This document shows positions 23,901 through 37,080 of a stretch of 64,000 nt of DNA, piece after piece. The notes beneath the pieces are model-generated. The model did no database searches and had not been told where the DNA came from. It worked only from the letters and a program-made list of their open reading frames with translations. The position numbers and the translations under genes are program-made. The number at the start of each line of letters is the position of its first letter. Within the stretch, counting starts at the first letter, position 1. Source of the stretch: Eremophila alpestris peregrina (lineage: Eukaryota; Chordata; Aves; Passeriformes; Alaudidae); the NCBI GenBank assembly GCA_009792885.1, contig WMCF01000113.1:128825-192824 (forward strand). The letters are read 5' to 3'.

Positions 23901-26900
23901 CTGTTGCCATAGTATGAGCTAGTACAATATTTACTCACCCAGGAAGAGTTCAATGCAGCCACCAGGGCTTTTCCAACACCTTTCACAAACACACATCCTA
24001 TTGCTAACACAAAAGCCCTGCAAGAGCACAGTGCCAGCTAAGGCATTTACTCTTTAATAAATAAAACAAGTAAAAAAAACACTACAAATGAAGCAAAAAG
24101 CTTTAGCCTTTCACTTTCTACCCTCCTCTTAGCTCTAGAATTCAGACTGCAACACACCTTCAGGCTGGACTCAGGAACCACCTATTCTCCTCTCTTCTCC
24201 CCCTCTCCCAGCTGGAGCTGGAAAGGTTATCGAGGAGAAACTGCTTGTCCCAGCACCTCCATATCCCACAGCCCCTTTCTCTAAAACCTCTATTCCCCCT
24301 TTCTGTTGTCACCTGTATTTCCCCTCTAACTGTCACCATAGGGATGGGAGCATCCTTGGACCTTCTGAGCTACAATAAAACTATGGAGTCATATTTGGGA
24401 ATGTCCTTTGTGTTAGTGCTGACTGCAGGGTATCCTTCTCCTTGCAGTGCCTCCTCCTGCTGCCTCCCCCTCTGAGCTCCAGTCCACTTCCTTCAGTGGA
24501 AATAGGAATTGCATTAGTCTCTGCCACCTCCTCTCTGCCACAGTCTACACTTTGTCTTTGACCTTCACCATCATTAAAATGCCTGGAACACTTGAAGCCC
24601 GTGATTTCTGGCTCATTTTAGTGTTTTAAAGACAAGAATTCATCTTGGAGTTGCATCTTTCCTGGCAATTCCAAATTAAAAAGTACTGGCACAGCAGGGA
24701 GCTGAGCTCAACCACTCAATCTCTCCAGCATATGATTATCCCTGATTTGTGTGCAAGGACAACTGCTTTCAGGTGAAACTACTGGAAATGTGTGGGCCAC
24801 ATCACCAGGCATGGCAGAACAGTCATTCCTGAGATAAAGCAGTCACCCTGATCCCCTTTTAGTTATCATAAGCCTCTGCCAGTAAAGTAACCACCATGGG
24901 CAGCCCAGGGAGAAGCTGAGCCCAGGAGATGTGTGAGCACAGGAACCCCGAGGAGACAGCCAAGCATTAGTCACTGTAGGCTGGGTGGCACTTCTGTCAC
25001 CTTTTGAAGCACTTGAGAGTGACAGTGAGGAACACAAGGAAGAGGAGTTCTGGAGCTCACACTTTTGGGTGGTCTTAAAGACTTTAAAAATGAACCTAAA
25101 AAGCAGCTGAGAAGCATTACATGAAAACTTTAATAATCTTATTTAAAAATGGGAGTGCCTGCTCCATTCTGCTTCATCAGAGATGACAGTTGACTCAATA
25201 TTTTCCTTGTTCAGGTCTCATGAATCACCCAATTCTTTCTGTAATAATTTGAGTGTTGAATACTGCTCAACTGCCTTGTCAAGACACATCAGACAAAATG
25301 TTTCATACTTCTTTTGTTTCAATAGGGCCTGTTCTTTCATTCAGCATTTCAGAAACCACAATTCCCTTGCCACCAGCAGAACCTGCATTCTTGCCCTTGG
25401 CAGCCTGATGGACTGACTGTGTGTCCAAGTACCCTCCCTGAATTAGAATGGATTTGGGGCTCTCTCATCTGCCAGGCTCCCACTCAACATTAGGTGGTCT
25501 TGACAGTGTTTTATACAGCCTTGCCAGAAAAGAGATGCAGGTGGTTCAAATTTTCTACCTCTTGAATGTATTAAACAATTATGTCCTTAGCAAGATTTTC
25601 CTGAATGTTTGAAAACTCCCTTGGTGTTCTTCTGTCCCAGAGAACATGCTGGTTTTTGGTCTGTAGGGTTACATGATTCCAGGGAGTTCTATTTGGTGTT
25701 TTTTGTACAAGCACCACAGAATTATTGCAGATGTTTGGGGTTTTTTCCCCAAGGAAGAAAGTATAATATCCCACAAAGCAACAAATTAATTATTAAAAAG
25801 AGAGAGAAATCATCCTTCATTTTGGAAAAGCAAAATTTCATGTTTTACAAAGTGTCACAACACATTTTAAAACACAGAAATGTCAGGTTTTCCAGGTCAG
25901 ATTCAGAGATTTCTAGTACTCACATCCTGTGCCAAGCACCACTGACTTGTGACACATTCCTCTTCTACACTCGCACTCATTTCCTGGAGTTGTGCTCATT
26001 TCTTGAATCCTTTCTCCAAAATAATTCTGAAGTCATAGGGTGCATCAAACTGGAGTATATTTCCAGGACACACGTGGTACTCTATTTAATTTAGCTTCAC
26101 TTAGGGAATCCATAGGAGCCAAAAACCACATCTGCTTTATATCAACCCCTCAAGAGACCTGCATTAACCTGAGCTTTAAAACAAGGCATATTAGTTAAAA
26201 AGGAGCACTAACAGTTGCTTCCTGAACAGAAAACAACACTCTGAAATGATGGAATAGCCTTGTAGAAGGGCCAGGCAGTGCAGACTGCAAGAGCAGTCAT
26301 AATTATTGCCTTAAAAGCACTTGAAGCAGCAATAAACACATTACCAGGAACCCATCTATAATGCAGCTCCTTCAGGAGCAGCGTTACTTAAGTGACTTTA
26401 AATATGCCTTTGTCATCCAAATGGGAGCAGGAGGAACACTTAGAGCAAAAGCTCAATTTAGCACTGTTGGCATTATTCAAATGATGTGCAAGTGGCAGTG
26501 CTCAGGGAAAGGGTGGGTACAGGGAAGGATGGACAAACAGGTGAGGAACAGAAAAAATCTCTGAGAGAAAAGGAGAAATTTGAGACTTACATTATTTAGC
26601 AATAACTCACTAGGTATTTTCTGTCCATATGTGTTTCACAATGCAGTGTAAAACCAAATATTTGACTGCCAGGCTTCAAATCCTTAGACATATCCATCTA
26701 TCCATCCACTCCTAGAGCTTTATATACATGTCCTCATAAAGAGCCAATCTTAGGGTCTGTGTCTTTTCTATGAATATGGCCAGAGATCCCTTCAATTACT
26801 GCTTTTATTTGCCATGTTCTGCACCTCCACCCATTTTCTATCCATCCATCCAAAAAAAGAAAACAAAGTACTAAAGAAATTTTTTGCCACATGGAAAATT

Positions 26901-28977
26901 CTAATAGAAGATTGTTTAGTAATTTAAATATGTCATTTTGTGTCAACCAAATTCCTAACGTTAAATATGTTAACTTATAACTTAAATAGTCACACCATTT
27001 TATAGATAATATCCTACAGAAGTTATGAATTTCTCACCAGAATTGTCAGGGAGAAAACAAAACTATTTTTATTTCATTCCATGAAGAATTTAATTGTCAA
27101 AACTTGCAAGAAAATTAAAGGATAAACTCTTGACAATTTCCTGCAAACCAGTGCATTAGTTAAAACACTCTGGAGCTCTCTGGGCACTGTTTCCTTTCAT
27201 CAGGATTTGATTTACTGCAGCACATTGCCTGCACTGGAGTGTTCTGATCTCAAACTGCAGCATTTATCATTGCTGAGGGGAGCATACAATAAAGAAGTTC
27301 CTTTATTTGCAGCTGAGGCTGGCACAGAAGGCACCAAAGCCAGCCTGGTGTCCTTCCAGCCTGACAGCTTCTGTGACAAACTCAAATTTCCTCATTAAGA
27401 ACCCAGGGTTTGCCTTCTTTAGGAAATAAAGCCAGGGATTAAGTATTTTTTCCCCCCTTCAGAAGCACAACTTATATTCTTTACCAAGCCATGAAAATTT
27501 CTCTAAATATTTGTAAGCCTTACTCCTTTCTGTGTTTTTGTTCTTTCTGCTAATTAGCAGCACTCTCTTAGACTGCTGTTCACATTTCTCATCCAGACAG
27601 CACCCAAACACAAGAGTACCTGTGGTGTGGTACACACTCAGCTTCTAGCACATGACACCCCTGCTATTTTTAACACTTCTGGTTGGAACAGGCTGAATCC
27701 CTTATCTCAGAGTTTAATGTTTTAATTGATTTAGTAATTTAATTGGCATTTTAACCTTTAGTTTAAAAAAAACTCAAATCTATTAAAACTTAGACCACCT
27801 TCCCAATACTTTCTGACCGAAGTACGGAAAAAATTCAATGATTTAGAGGTTAGGATTTTCATTTTCCTTCCATCCTACTTGTTCAGCCATTCACCCTTAT
27901 CCTAAATGGTTGGGAAATCCTTCCAAAATGGCAAAGTGGCAAGGCAGAGGAAAATGAAGTTTATATTCCTGTTACTTGATCAACCTGGATTGCTCCAGTG
28001 AAACAGCTTCCTGTGGCAACATGCTGATTTATCAAATATGGAAGGTTTCACTGGAATATGATTCAAACAAAATTGTGTTCTGCCAGCTCATCTGCTCTGC
28101 CAGACTGAAGCAAAAGGGGGCAGTTACAGAATATTAAAAAAAATAAATTCCAAAGACCTTAATTAAATGTAGCTTTGGAATTGCTGATCTTCCAGGCATT
28201 AAAAAAATGCAAGTAATGCACACTTCGCAGAGAGACTTCTTTAATACAAGAATATCCCAGGAAATGGATATTTCAGGTTTTTACAGCCTCTTCATTTTAC
28301 GTGAAAGCCAGAATTATTAATGCAGCTTTTACCTTACATATTAAATCTAAAATACCAACACTGAAGCAGTTCCTAAAAGTTGTCTCAATATTATACTTGA
28401 ACTGCCTGGATTGAATCAGACTGAATTAAAGCCAGGGGCTTCAGGACCTGTGTGTTTTTCACCTCAAAACATCAGCTCTTCAAGTAAAAAATGGTATAAA
28501 AAACGATGGACCTCACATTTTTGACAGGAGACTGTATTTGCCTGACTTGCCCAAAGCTCATGAAATATTGGCTCTTAAAGCTGTCGGTGATTCTTGACAG
28601 CACAAGTGCTTTTTTGGTGGAGACCCAATTGTTTTAAGAGGGCAAATCACAGGGACAGCAGGTTGTACTTGGGGAACAGCAGGACAAGGGAGAGAGGCTC
28701 AGGGGACAAGGACCAAAGTGCTTTGTCCATTTTCCCAAAATATTTAATCCCTGAGGGCTACAAGACTGAACACCTCCTTTGTAATAATATTTACTGTAGG
28801 TTTCTCAACGAATTAGCACAAATGTTTGGGAATTAATGGAATATACATGCATAAATAAGCATTAATCTATAGGAATCTATAGTTAATAGAGATTAAATAC
28901 TCTATAATCCTATTAATTTAGGAGTTCCAGGCACAAGTGTGAACTGCTGAGGCTATATCTACATGGTTAATGGTAGC

Positions 28978-29001
28978 AAAAATAACAATAATAACAATAA
29001 T
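28978..29001. repeat. AAT/AAC short tandem repeat
   Basis: Alternating 'aataac' and 'aataat' units are followed within 20 bp by a run of nine or more A residues. It is an ordinary intronic microsatellite. Confidence 0.6.
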
Positions 29002-32000
29002 GCATTAAATTAAAAAAAAAATAGGTTCAACTGCAGAATGTGAATTCTTTAATAAAAAAGCTCTGCATGTGTCTTCCTAGTAACATATCCCAAGATTTAT
29101 GTGCATCATAAACAAATATGTCTGTGGTATTATAAAGTGTAATTCCACTGTATTTGTTATTAGGAAAGGGAATACAGTTTCCCATATGCTTTCACTGTTA
29201 TTTCTGCTCTAACTGGGAACAGGCTGCCAGTACATTATCAGCAAATAAAAGCTACCCATCCCTGCTGTAAACATTTCAAGGTGAGTTAAAGACCAGAGGG
29301 AATTTTGGGCAGGAATCCTGTACCTGCAAAGAGCCTGCTGTAGGATGGTTAAAACCAGCATTCTAAAAGGCTCCTGGCTCTTAAACAGCTCAGACCCATT
29401 TGATATTCCACATGCAGAAATATTCTGGATTATTAACTCCACTAGGGGCATAACACATGGGGTGTGCTGAGCCCCTGCAGAGGAGGGAGGGGGCAAAGAA
29501 GGGGGAATACACAGCCCAAAGAAGAGACTGGGGAATAAGGAAAGTTTTCCACAATGGAAAAAGAGCAGCCAGCTTTTAGCTCTTTCTCACCTTACAGCTG
29601 CAAACTGTTCCCAGGATTTGGAGGTACACCTTGTCCAACAGCCCTGTTTGGCTAGCAGAGCATTCCCCAAGCAAAGCCTGTCACAGCAATTCAGTATTTG
29701 TGATTTTTCAACAGCTCCTCCCATATAAAAGAAAATTATGGCATTACCCTTCAGCTGTGAGAGTAATAGAATCTCTCACTTCAGAAATGAGTGGAAATTT
29801 AATGTAACAACTATAATTAAAAGCTTGATAGTTTCCTGAACATATTTTTCCCAGTTTAATGATCCTGTGTTACATGAATTCATACTTTATGCTGCAAGTA
29901 GCTACAGTTTTCAACGGGAATATTTAGAGAGAAAAGTACTGCCTTTAATGATTAAGATCAAAAGCAACTAGATTTACAAGTTAAATGCCTCAGTAATGCC
30001 ACTTTCTGGCTGCCACCCAAATGCATATGAATGGCTCTGAATTAGGAATCTCTTTTGAGCAAAACCCAAACCTTTCCCCCAATCTTTTTGTGCTGCTTTT
30101 GTTTTTAAAGACAATGCTATGCAAGTTCTCAATGTGCTGGTGATATCAGCTGCCTTCCCTGTTCCCTAGTTAAAGCATCCCAAGTGCTAGAGATCAATTC
30201 ACCACAAGGGTTCACAACCAGTGTTCTCCTGTGTGTGAGAAAAGACAAAAGCCAAGAGTTTCAACTCTTATGAGACTAAGGAAAGGGTCACAGACACTGA
30301 CTTCTCATTGGATTATTATTGTCCTCAGCCATTATTAGTCTTGGAAGACATGGTGCTCCTCTAGGGTCTGCTCAGGGAGCTTGGGCTTGCTGTGGGCACT
30401 TACACAAGGCTAAGCTGGAAAAGCCATGTAGAAGGGCTTGCTGTTAGCAGAAGTTTCCTTCCTAGGAAGTTACTGAAAGGACTGCAAGATTCCATCACTT
30501 TTCCACAATTACATTGAACCACTTGAATTTCTCAAGGGTGCGGGTTTGAGTTTTTTGCCAGCCTCTATTCCAGAGTGATCTGAGGAAGAGCAGTACTTCA
30601 GTTTTGCTCTGAGTGTAGTTTTTCCACTTTTGGGAAAGGCGTGGTGATACTTTTGAACCTGAAACACTTCCTTTGACTGTTAAAGAGATTTGTTCTCAAT
30701 TTTACCTGAAATTACCTAGTTTTTTGAAAAAGTAACCTACTGAAACTTCTGAAACTGTGGATTTCAAATGTGCCAGCCTCAGCTGGTGATCTGAATTGAT
30801 TTTATTGGACAACACACTGATTTTATTGGCCTTTCATGTTTCTATTCAAGAGAATTGAGTAGAAGTGTAAGATGGGCACTTTACTTTGGATCTTCCAGCC
30901 TCCTCCTCTGGACAGCTCACTACGCTGTCTTCCTGCTGGGAAGGATAATAAAGCAGTGGTAAGCAGGAGGATTTTCTGGGATGGAGGGATTTAAAACCTG
31001 TCCTAGAGGACAAAAAGGGGTTTAGCTCCCTCTGCTCTGAACCGGAAGGAACAGGGGGTGGCAGAAGCACTCTGATCTCCAGTGAAAGTGATGCAGTGTA
31101 AAGCAAGAACATTTGCCTTGAAATTCCCTTTTCATTCCACAGAAACATCCAATTCTAGTTATCAAAACATTGAAGTGAGCTCCCTGGATAATAGCAGACA
31201 GCATCTCAAAGAAGGAAGAAGGGTCAAAGAAGTTAAGCTCTGCCAGACAAGTAGCAAACATCTCAAAAATATTAAAAAGCAACACTTAATCCTAGTGGCT
31301 TTTAAAGCACACCCTTACTCATCAAGATTTTGCAAACTGAAGGTTTCACAATAACCTAGGAAAACAGTTCTCCAGACTTGCCTGGTTTCTGATTTTTATG
31401 GAGAGGATGGGCAGTGGAAAACAACTCCAAACATACAGAAGCAGTCTCTTCAAGCCACAAGACAGATCCATCAGGGTGCCAACACGCCCATTCTGAACCC
31501 TGAAGGACAGACCTCGGTTCAGGATCTATCACCTGCTCCAATCTCTCCTTTATGATTGAATGTGTGCTGAAAAAAAAAACCCCTTAATTCCCCACCACAA
31601 AGCATATACATCAGTTAGTTTTTAAGCAGTAAATTTAAAGCAGGAATTTGAGATTGCTGGTAGGTGTTCAGAATTGTGAGATAAATGTACATGATGAGAA
31701 CTTGAAGGAAGTTCTATTTTTGTGACAAGTTATCCAAGTGAATGATTTCCAAGGGCAGTAAAGGAACAGAAAACCACTGATTAAACCTTAGTAGATCCAA
31801 GTCCATAAATTAAAGAAGATAAATAAGATAGCTGCCATTAGCCTAGCCTTTAAATAATTTGTAGCAACTGAGTACCCCCCTCTAACAGGTTGTAGAGTTT
31901 TTTTGTAATTTCTTTTTTGCTTAAGGAAGCATGTCTGAAGCACCAAGACACAAGAAAAAAAAGAATATACAACTCAACCAAAATGCAGTTGTTGATGTTA

Positions 32001-34949
32001 CTTGTCTTCTACCCTATATTTGTGTTGTGCCAAAGAGAGGGAGACTTCAATCCTTTTTTTTTTGCATGGCCTAAACATGACCTGAGCTAACTAATGACCC
32101 GTCTGGGTTTTATGTGGGTGACATGCAGCACAGTGACTGGCACCAGTACACTTTCCTGCAGCAGGACCACTATGGCTCAACATGCATTTTTTATTCAACT
32201 ATTTTAGACCTTGATGTGGTCCCCACAAAACCTCCATTGCCATTCAATACTTATTTCAAAGATTAATTTTGCGATTGATCAGAGCTGACATGAGGGTTCT
32301 GTCCCTGCCTTTTGGGCCTCTTTCTTGGTAGCTCTACTATGGAATTGGAGACAGACAAACCTCACCTGCCTCATGCAGGTGGGGATATGGAGAAATAGAG
32401 CATCTCATGGGGCTGGTGTTCAGCTGGCCAGGCTGAACTGCAGCCATGGAGAGCAGAGCCACTGAAATTACAACAAGCGTTCCTGATCACGATGTTTCAA
32501 CAACTGGACCAATAATCCCTGATCTCCCACTGGCAGATTGCCTTCCCCTGATTCCCCTGCCTGAAGAGCCTTTCTTCAAGAGATTTCTTTCGCTGAAAAC
32601 GCTTAAGCTTCTGAAAAGTCAGACCTGATAAGAAATAATCTCTAAGCACCTTCACTGCTCTGCTCAAAGTGCCACCAGCTCCTGTCCCTGCTGCATGAAC
32701 CTGCAGGGAGGGATCCTGCTCAGCCCCAGGCTTGTGCCAGCAGGTTCCCCACAGCCCAGGGAACTGCCAGCTGTTCTCAGCCTGGGCACATGCTGCCTTT
32801 TCCCCTTCCAGGACCTGTCAGCACATTTGGTTAGTATTCCTAGAAAATCCTTCAAAATCAGGAGTGATTGATACTGGAGACCCTCAGTGCTTTCCCAAAG
32901 AGGCTGTAAATCTTCTCAGCAGTAAGGCTGGCACAGAGCAGCAATCACTGCTGCAGGAAACCACTGCAGCCATTCCCTGCTCCTGCAGCTCCAGCAGCAG
33001 CTCCTGTGGATGCTCCCAGCCAGGCCTAATGCCTTGGATCTTCCCCAGAATTGCCTTAACTCATCTGCGTAGTCCTAGTTAAAATAAACCCTCTTTTTTA
33101 TTCATACTCTTTATTTTCAGTTCATACTTCCTGCCCTGTTAGACTGTCCCCTTGCTCTCCATTTGAGCTTTTTGCTGCTAGATGATCTAACAAGGCCAGG
33201 AAGTCCTTTTCCCGAGAGGCTGGATCATTGCCATGGATATTTTTACGTATCTGTGCACCCACACTTGAGCAGTTGGTCAAGGGGCTCTCACTGCCAGGCT
33301 ATCTGTGTCACACTCAGCATCATCTAACACTAAATCAAAAGCCACCTCCTGAGTTCTCAGGGATGTTACTCACCACTTAGTCAGGAGTGAGTAGTAAATT
33401 TGGTGCAGTATCAGCCCATTCATCTCCTTCAGCTGAAATGGGCTGAACCTCTGCTGGGACACACGCACTCCTCCAGGTCAAATTAAATGCAGGTAGGCCC
33501 CTGACAGTTTCCTGTTTTTAGGGAGAGTTACAAAACAGCAGCAGAAGTAGATCTGATGAACTGGGTATTAAAGAAGGAAACATTTTTTTTCCGTTTGCAG
33601 TTAACAAAGTACACAAATATGTGCAGTCATGGCCTTTTTCTTGCTTCAAAGGAACCCACCTACCCCGTCAGACCTCACACAAAGGCAGCCAGCTCCAGGG
33701 AACTGCTGAACAGACTCAAGTAATAGCTCTACCATAAAAAATAGATATGCAGCCAGAGCTGGCTGTGTTCAGCCCCAGCCTAGAGCTCACTATTAATTAT
33801 TTTCATGGCACTATGGATTAGCACGGTGCTGCATGGAAACGAATGCACGAGGAAATGCAGCCCCACCCCTCGGCAAGGCAGGGCTAAAACCCTGCTCGTC
33901 TCGCTGCCTGCAGCCAGTGCTCTGCAGCCAGCACTGGCAATGGCATACTTTGTAGGAAGGACTGGGTGAAAACTGTCTCCAGGTCTGTGAGGTTTGGCAA
34001 TTTCCCTCTGATCTGGGCCCTGCTATTCCAGTCAGGTTTGGCATTGGGTATAGGACGAGTGATTTCTAAGTCCCATTAAAGATTTGACTAACTCTGACCC
34101 CTAAACTGCTTTCAAACTCTAGCCAGTAGGTCAATAATGAGCACTCTTCCTAATTCCTACACTCTGGTATTATCTGCTGTAAGCATGGGAAGTGGGCTAA
34201 AATCCTCCCCACACAGAACTAATCAACTCAGCTTCACTGGGCTTATAAATTCCTCACCAATCTGAGTTTTAACAAGTGCAGATACAGCTGAGTTGATTGT
34301 CCCCCTCATGACAGAAATTTATGCTCCACTCTGAAAGCTGAAAATAAGGAACTTGGAATCCCAGTGTTGCAGTGACCCCATCAGTAATGTCAGACTAGAC
34401 ATCACTTTTTTACTGACAGCTTTCCTGTCAGAAAATAGCAGTGGCTAGTTATTTCACACCTTCCTTACAGTCATTACTATGATTTTAACTGCTTTGTGGT
34501 ATTCCCATCAATTCCAATTCCACCAGCTTTGAAAATTGCCAAGACCACAGCAGGCTTAGTCAGATTTTTTTATCCTAGCATAGATTTCAGGGACAGAGCA
34601 AGAGCGGGAAGGGACAATCAAAAAAATCACATCCTGACAGCAGCTGCTTGCAGTGCAAAGAAACATCACCACAAGTACTCTTGGATTTTTGTTTTTTCCT
34701 CCAAAAAATTTCAGCAGGAAATTTAACGTCAAACTATTACTTTGTAGTCCTCCAACTTGCCACAGACCACCAGCAAACTGCTGCACAGAACAGCTTGGGA
34801 ATGAACCTCAGGGCTACGTAGCTGCACAAGCATTAGGGACAAATGTGAGGGGGGAAAAAATGAATAAATGCATTAAAAGACTTCTTGGTATTAGTAACAA
34901 GTATGGGCCATAGAAGCCTGAGAAAACTGTCTGGAAATGAAAAACAATT

Positions 34950-35012
34950 TTGGTCGGAAGGAATTTCTGGAGGTAATCTAATCTAAGCCCCAGCTCAAAG
35001 CAGAGGTAATGT
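34950..35012 (-). mobile_element. CR1 LINE 3' region fragment, antisense
   Basis: The + strand reads 'ttggtcggaaggaatttctg', then 'gaggtaatctaatctaagcc', then 'ccagctcaaagcagagg'. It follows the reverse complement of CR1 near its 3' end (the GGAAGGGACTTCTGGAGG form), including the 'gctcaaagcag' segment. The terminal octamer repeats are missing. The copy is about 63 bp and diverged. Confidence 0.8.
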
Positions 35013-36600
35013 CAAAGTTATATATGTGCAAATATTTGCACACATTTTCTATCTACAGTATATATAAATAAAAAGTATTGTGTACATAGTCAGTATATCC
35101 ATATTTTATACACACACATGACAGAGCACAAAGCTGCAGCCGTGGAACTGCTATCCAGCACTAGGATCTGCTCACAAATGAATAATGATTTTGAGGAATG
35201 GCAAGTGAGCCCATTTTTGACAAGATTCTCAGTCATATCCCTCAGAAGGTGATGGGCCAGTGTAACCTTGGCCATGCACCCCTGGGATGCTGGGCACTGG
35301 CACATCCTCCCATGCCAGAAGCACTTCCTCAAACGAGTCTGTGCAAGTAAAATAACTCAAGATGACAGCAAACTCCACATACACTGCAAAGCAGGAATGG
35401 CTAAATTCCCTTCCTTCCCCTGATCTCCTTCCAGACTGAGGGAAGAACTTTCTCACCTGCCCCACACATTGTGCATCCTCACCAACAGGCTCTGTAGTAA
35501 CTTGGGATGGTGTTTCCTTGGGCAGCTCTCCCTCGAGGAATGCCCCAGAGGCAGAGCACCCTGAGCACCATGGCCACACAGATCCTGCCATGGACACAGG
35601 AACCTCCAACATTTGGAGGTTTTGCTGCTTCCCAAAAGTCACAGCATTGCCTCTGGAAGGTCACATGTATGAGCAGGAGCCCTAATGAAATGCCAGGCTT
35701 TCTGCTCCACTCTGGGGGAACTAAGTCCTGCAAATCTTGTGTCCCTCTCCTGTGCTTTTCCCGATGCTCTCAGTTTCTGGGAATGTCCCTGAGACATCTC
35801 CAAGTGGCAGGAGTTTGGTTTGCAGAAATCATGTTTAGAGGTGTCATGAAGATATTCTGACAGCTGCAGTTTTCAAGCTAAACAACATCTATGTTTCAGA
35901 GACTGTTAGGATTTTCCTCCAAAACTAGATTTTAAGTTTTCACCACCTGATCTCACAGACACTGGTGCTTTTTTTCCCAAGAACCCTTCCTGTCTCTAAT
36001 GCTGTTACTTGCTGTGGGAACAGAATGAAAGGCACATGAAGCAATCTTTGTTAATAGAATACTAGAAAAAGGACAAGGATCTGTACATGAATTCCCATAA
36101 TTAATCCTTTTTTGGTTTAACTGAAGTTTCAGGGATGACCAGTCCCTGTCTGTGCACTTGCACACACAGCTGCATATACATCTGTCTCCCTACAAACAGC
36201 CCCAGTATTGACCCCCAGTATTTGCCTCACTTGCCCCAATAAGAAATAGGAGATTGCATCGTTTTGGCTCAATCCATCTGGCATCTCACCCCAAACACCA
36301 CTGCACATGCAAGCAAGGGCTCATGCTTCAGCAGCTCTATTGATCCACACAGACCTTTGGGTGAGGAGGAAAGCCTCTTTAATTACTTGGGCTGACTTTC
36401 AGGTTCTGTTTTGCCTTAACAGTGTCTCCAGAAATCCAGCAACACATTTTAGCATCGTTATCACTTAACTTAGATTTGGAGTTTTGCTCCCCAGAGAGGC
36501 ACCTTCTACCTCAGCCTGGCCAGCCCATGCTTGGCATCAAAATCAGGAGAAGTCATTCATTTGCCTTCTCTAAGGATTTGATAACCTCTACACTTCCCTC

Positions 36601-37080
36601 AGCCAGAGGTGTTTTGACCTTTAATTAAAAGGAAAATTTGTTGTCTTCCACTCAGAAGGCAGCAAATAATGAACTCATTAAAATGAGGTTACTGTTCAGG
36701 CCTTAGAGCAATAAGAGCCACAGTCTCATTAGCAGCTAACAATCCAGAACACAGCACATAAATAAACCTAATATGGCAGAGCAAAATGCCTTGGTGCATT
36801 AAATTTGAGCAGAATCAAATGTTTACAGTCAATGATGTCTGGGGCATGAAGTTTTAATGTACTTAATGAAGGAAAGCAAATTGCTTCCTATTAGGCATGA
36901 AATGTTCCTGCAGAAATCGCCCCAAAAAGTTTATTATGTAAATGAGGGATAGAGTTATAATTAACAAGGACATAGCAGGAAAATATCAACTTCTTCCTAA
37001 TAGATGCACCAATTATGAGGAATAAAGACACGGCAAGTTCAAATCTACAAAAGGTAATTATATGGATTCATGTAAAAGGC
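36601..37080. promoter_or_regulatory. Candidate conserved non-coding element
   Basis: This 480-bp block has no repeat signature, few CpGs and many TAAT-type words ('taattaaaa', 'taattatat', 'ataattaac', 'ccaattatg'). It resembles vertebrate developmental enhancers in style. This is an impression from composition only; conservation has not been tested. It lies 2.8 kb before exon 3. Confidence 0.2.

Noticed and set aside
25609..26094. 161-codon plus-strand frame in intron 2
   Set aside because: Phe/Ser/Leu-rich AT-driven composition, no ATG context of note and no recognisable motif.
12236..32240. Shared word 'gtggtccccacaaaa' at about 12246 and 32218
   Set aside because: The match is about 15 bp with unrelated flanks, so it is probably chance.
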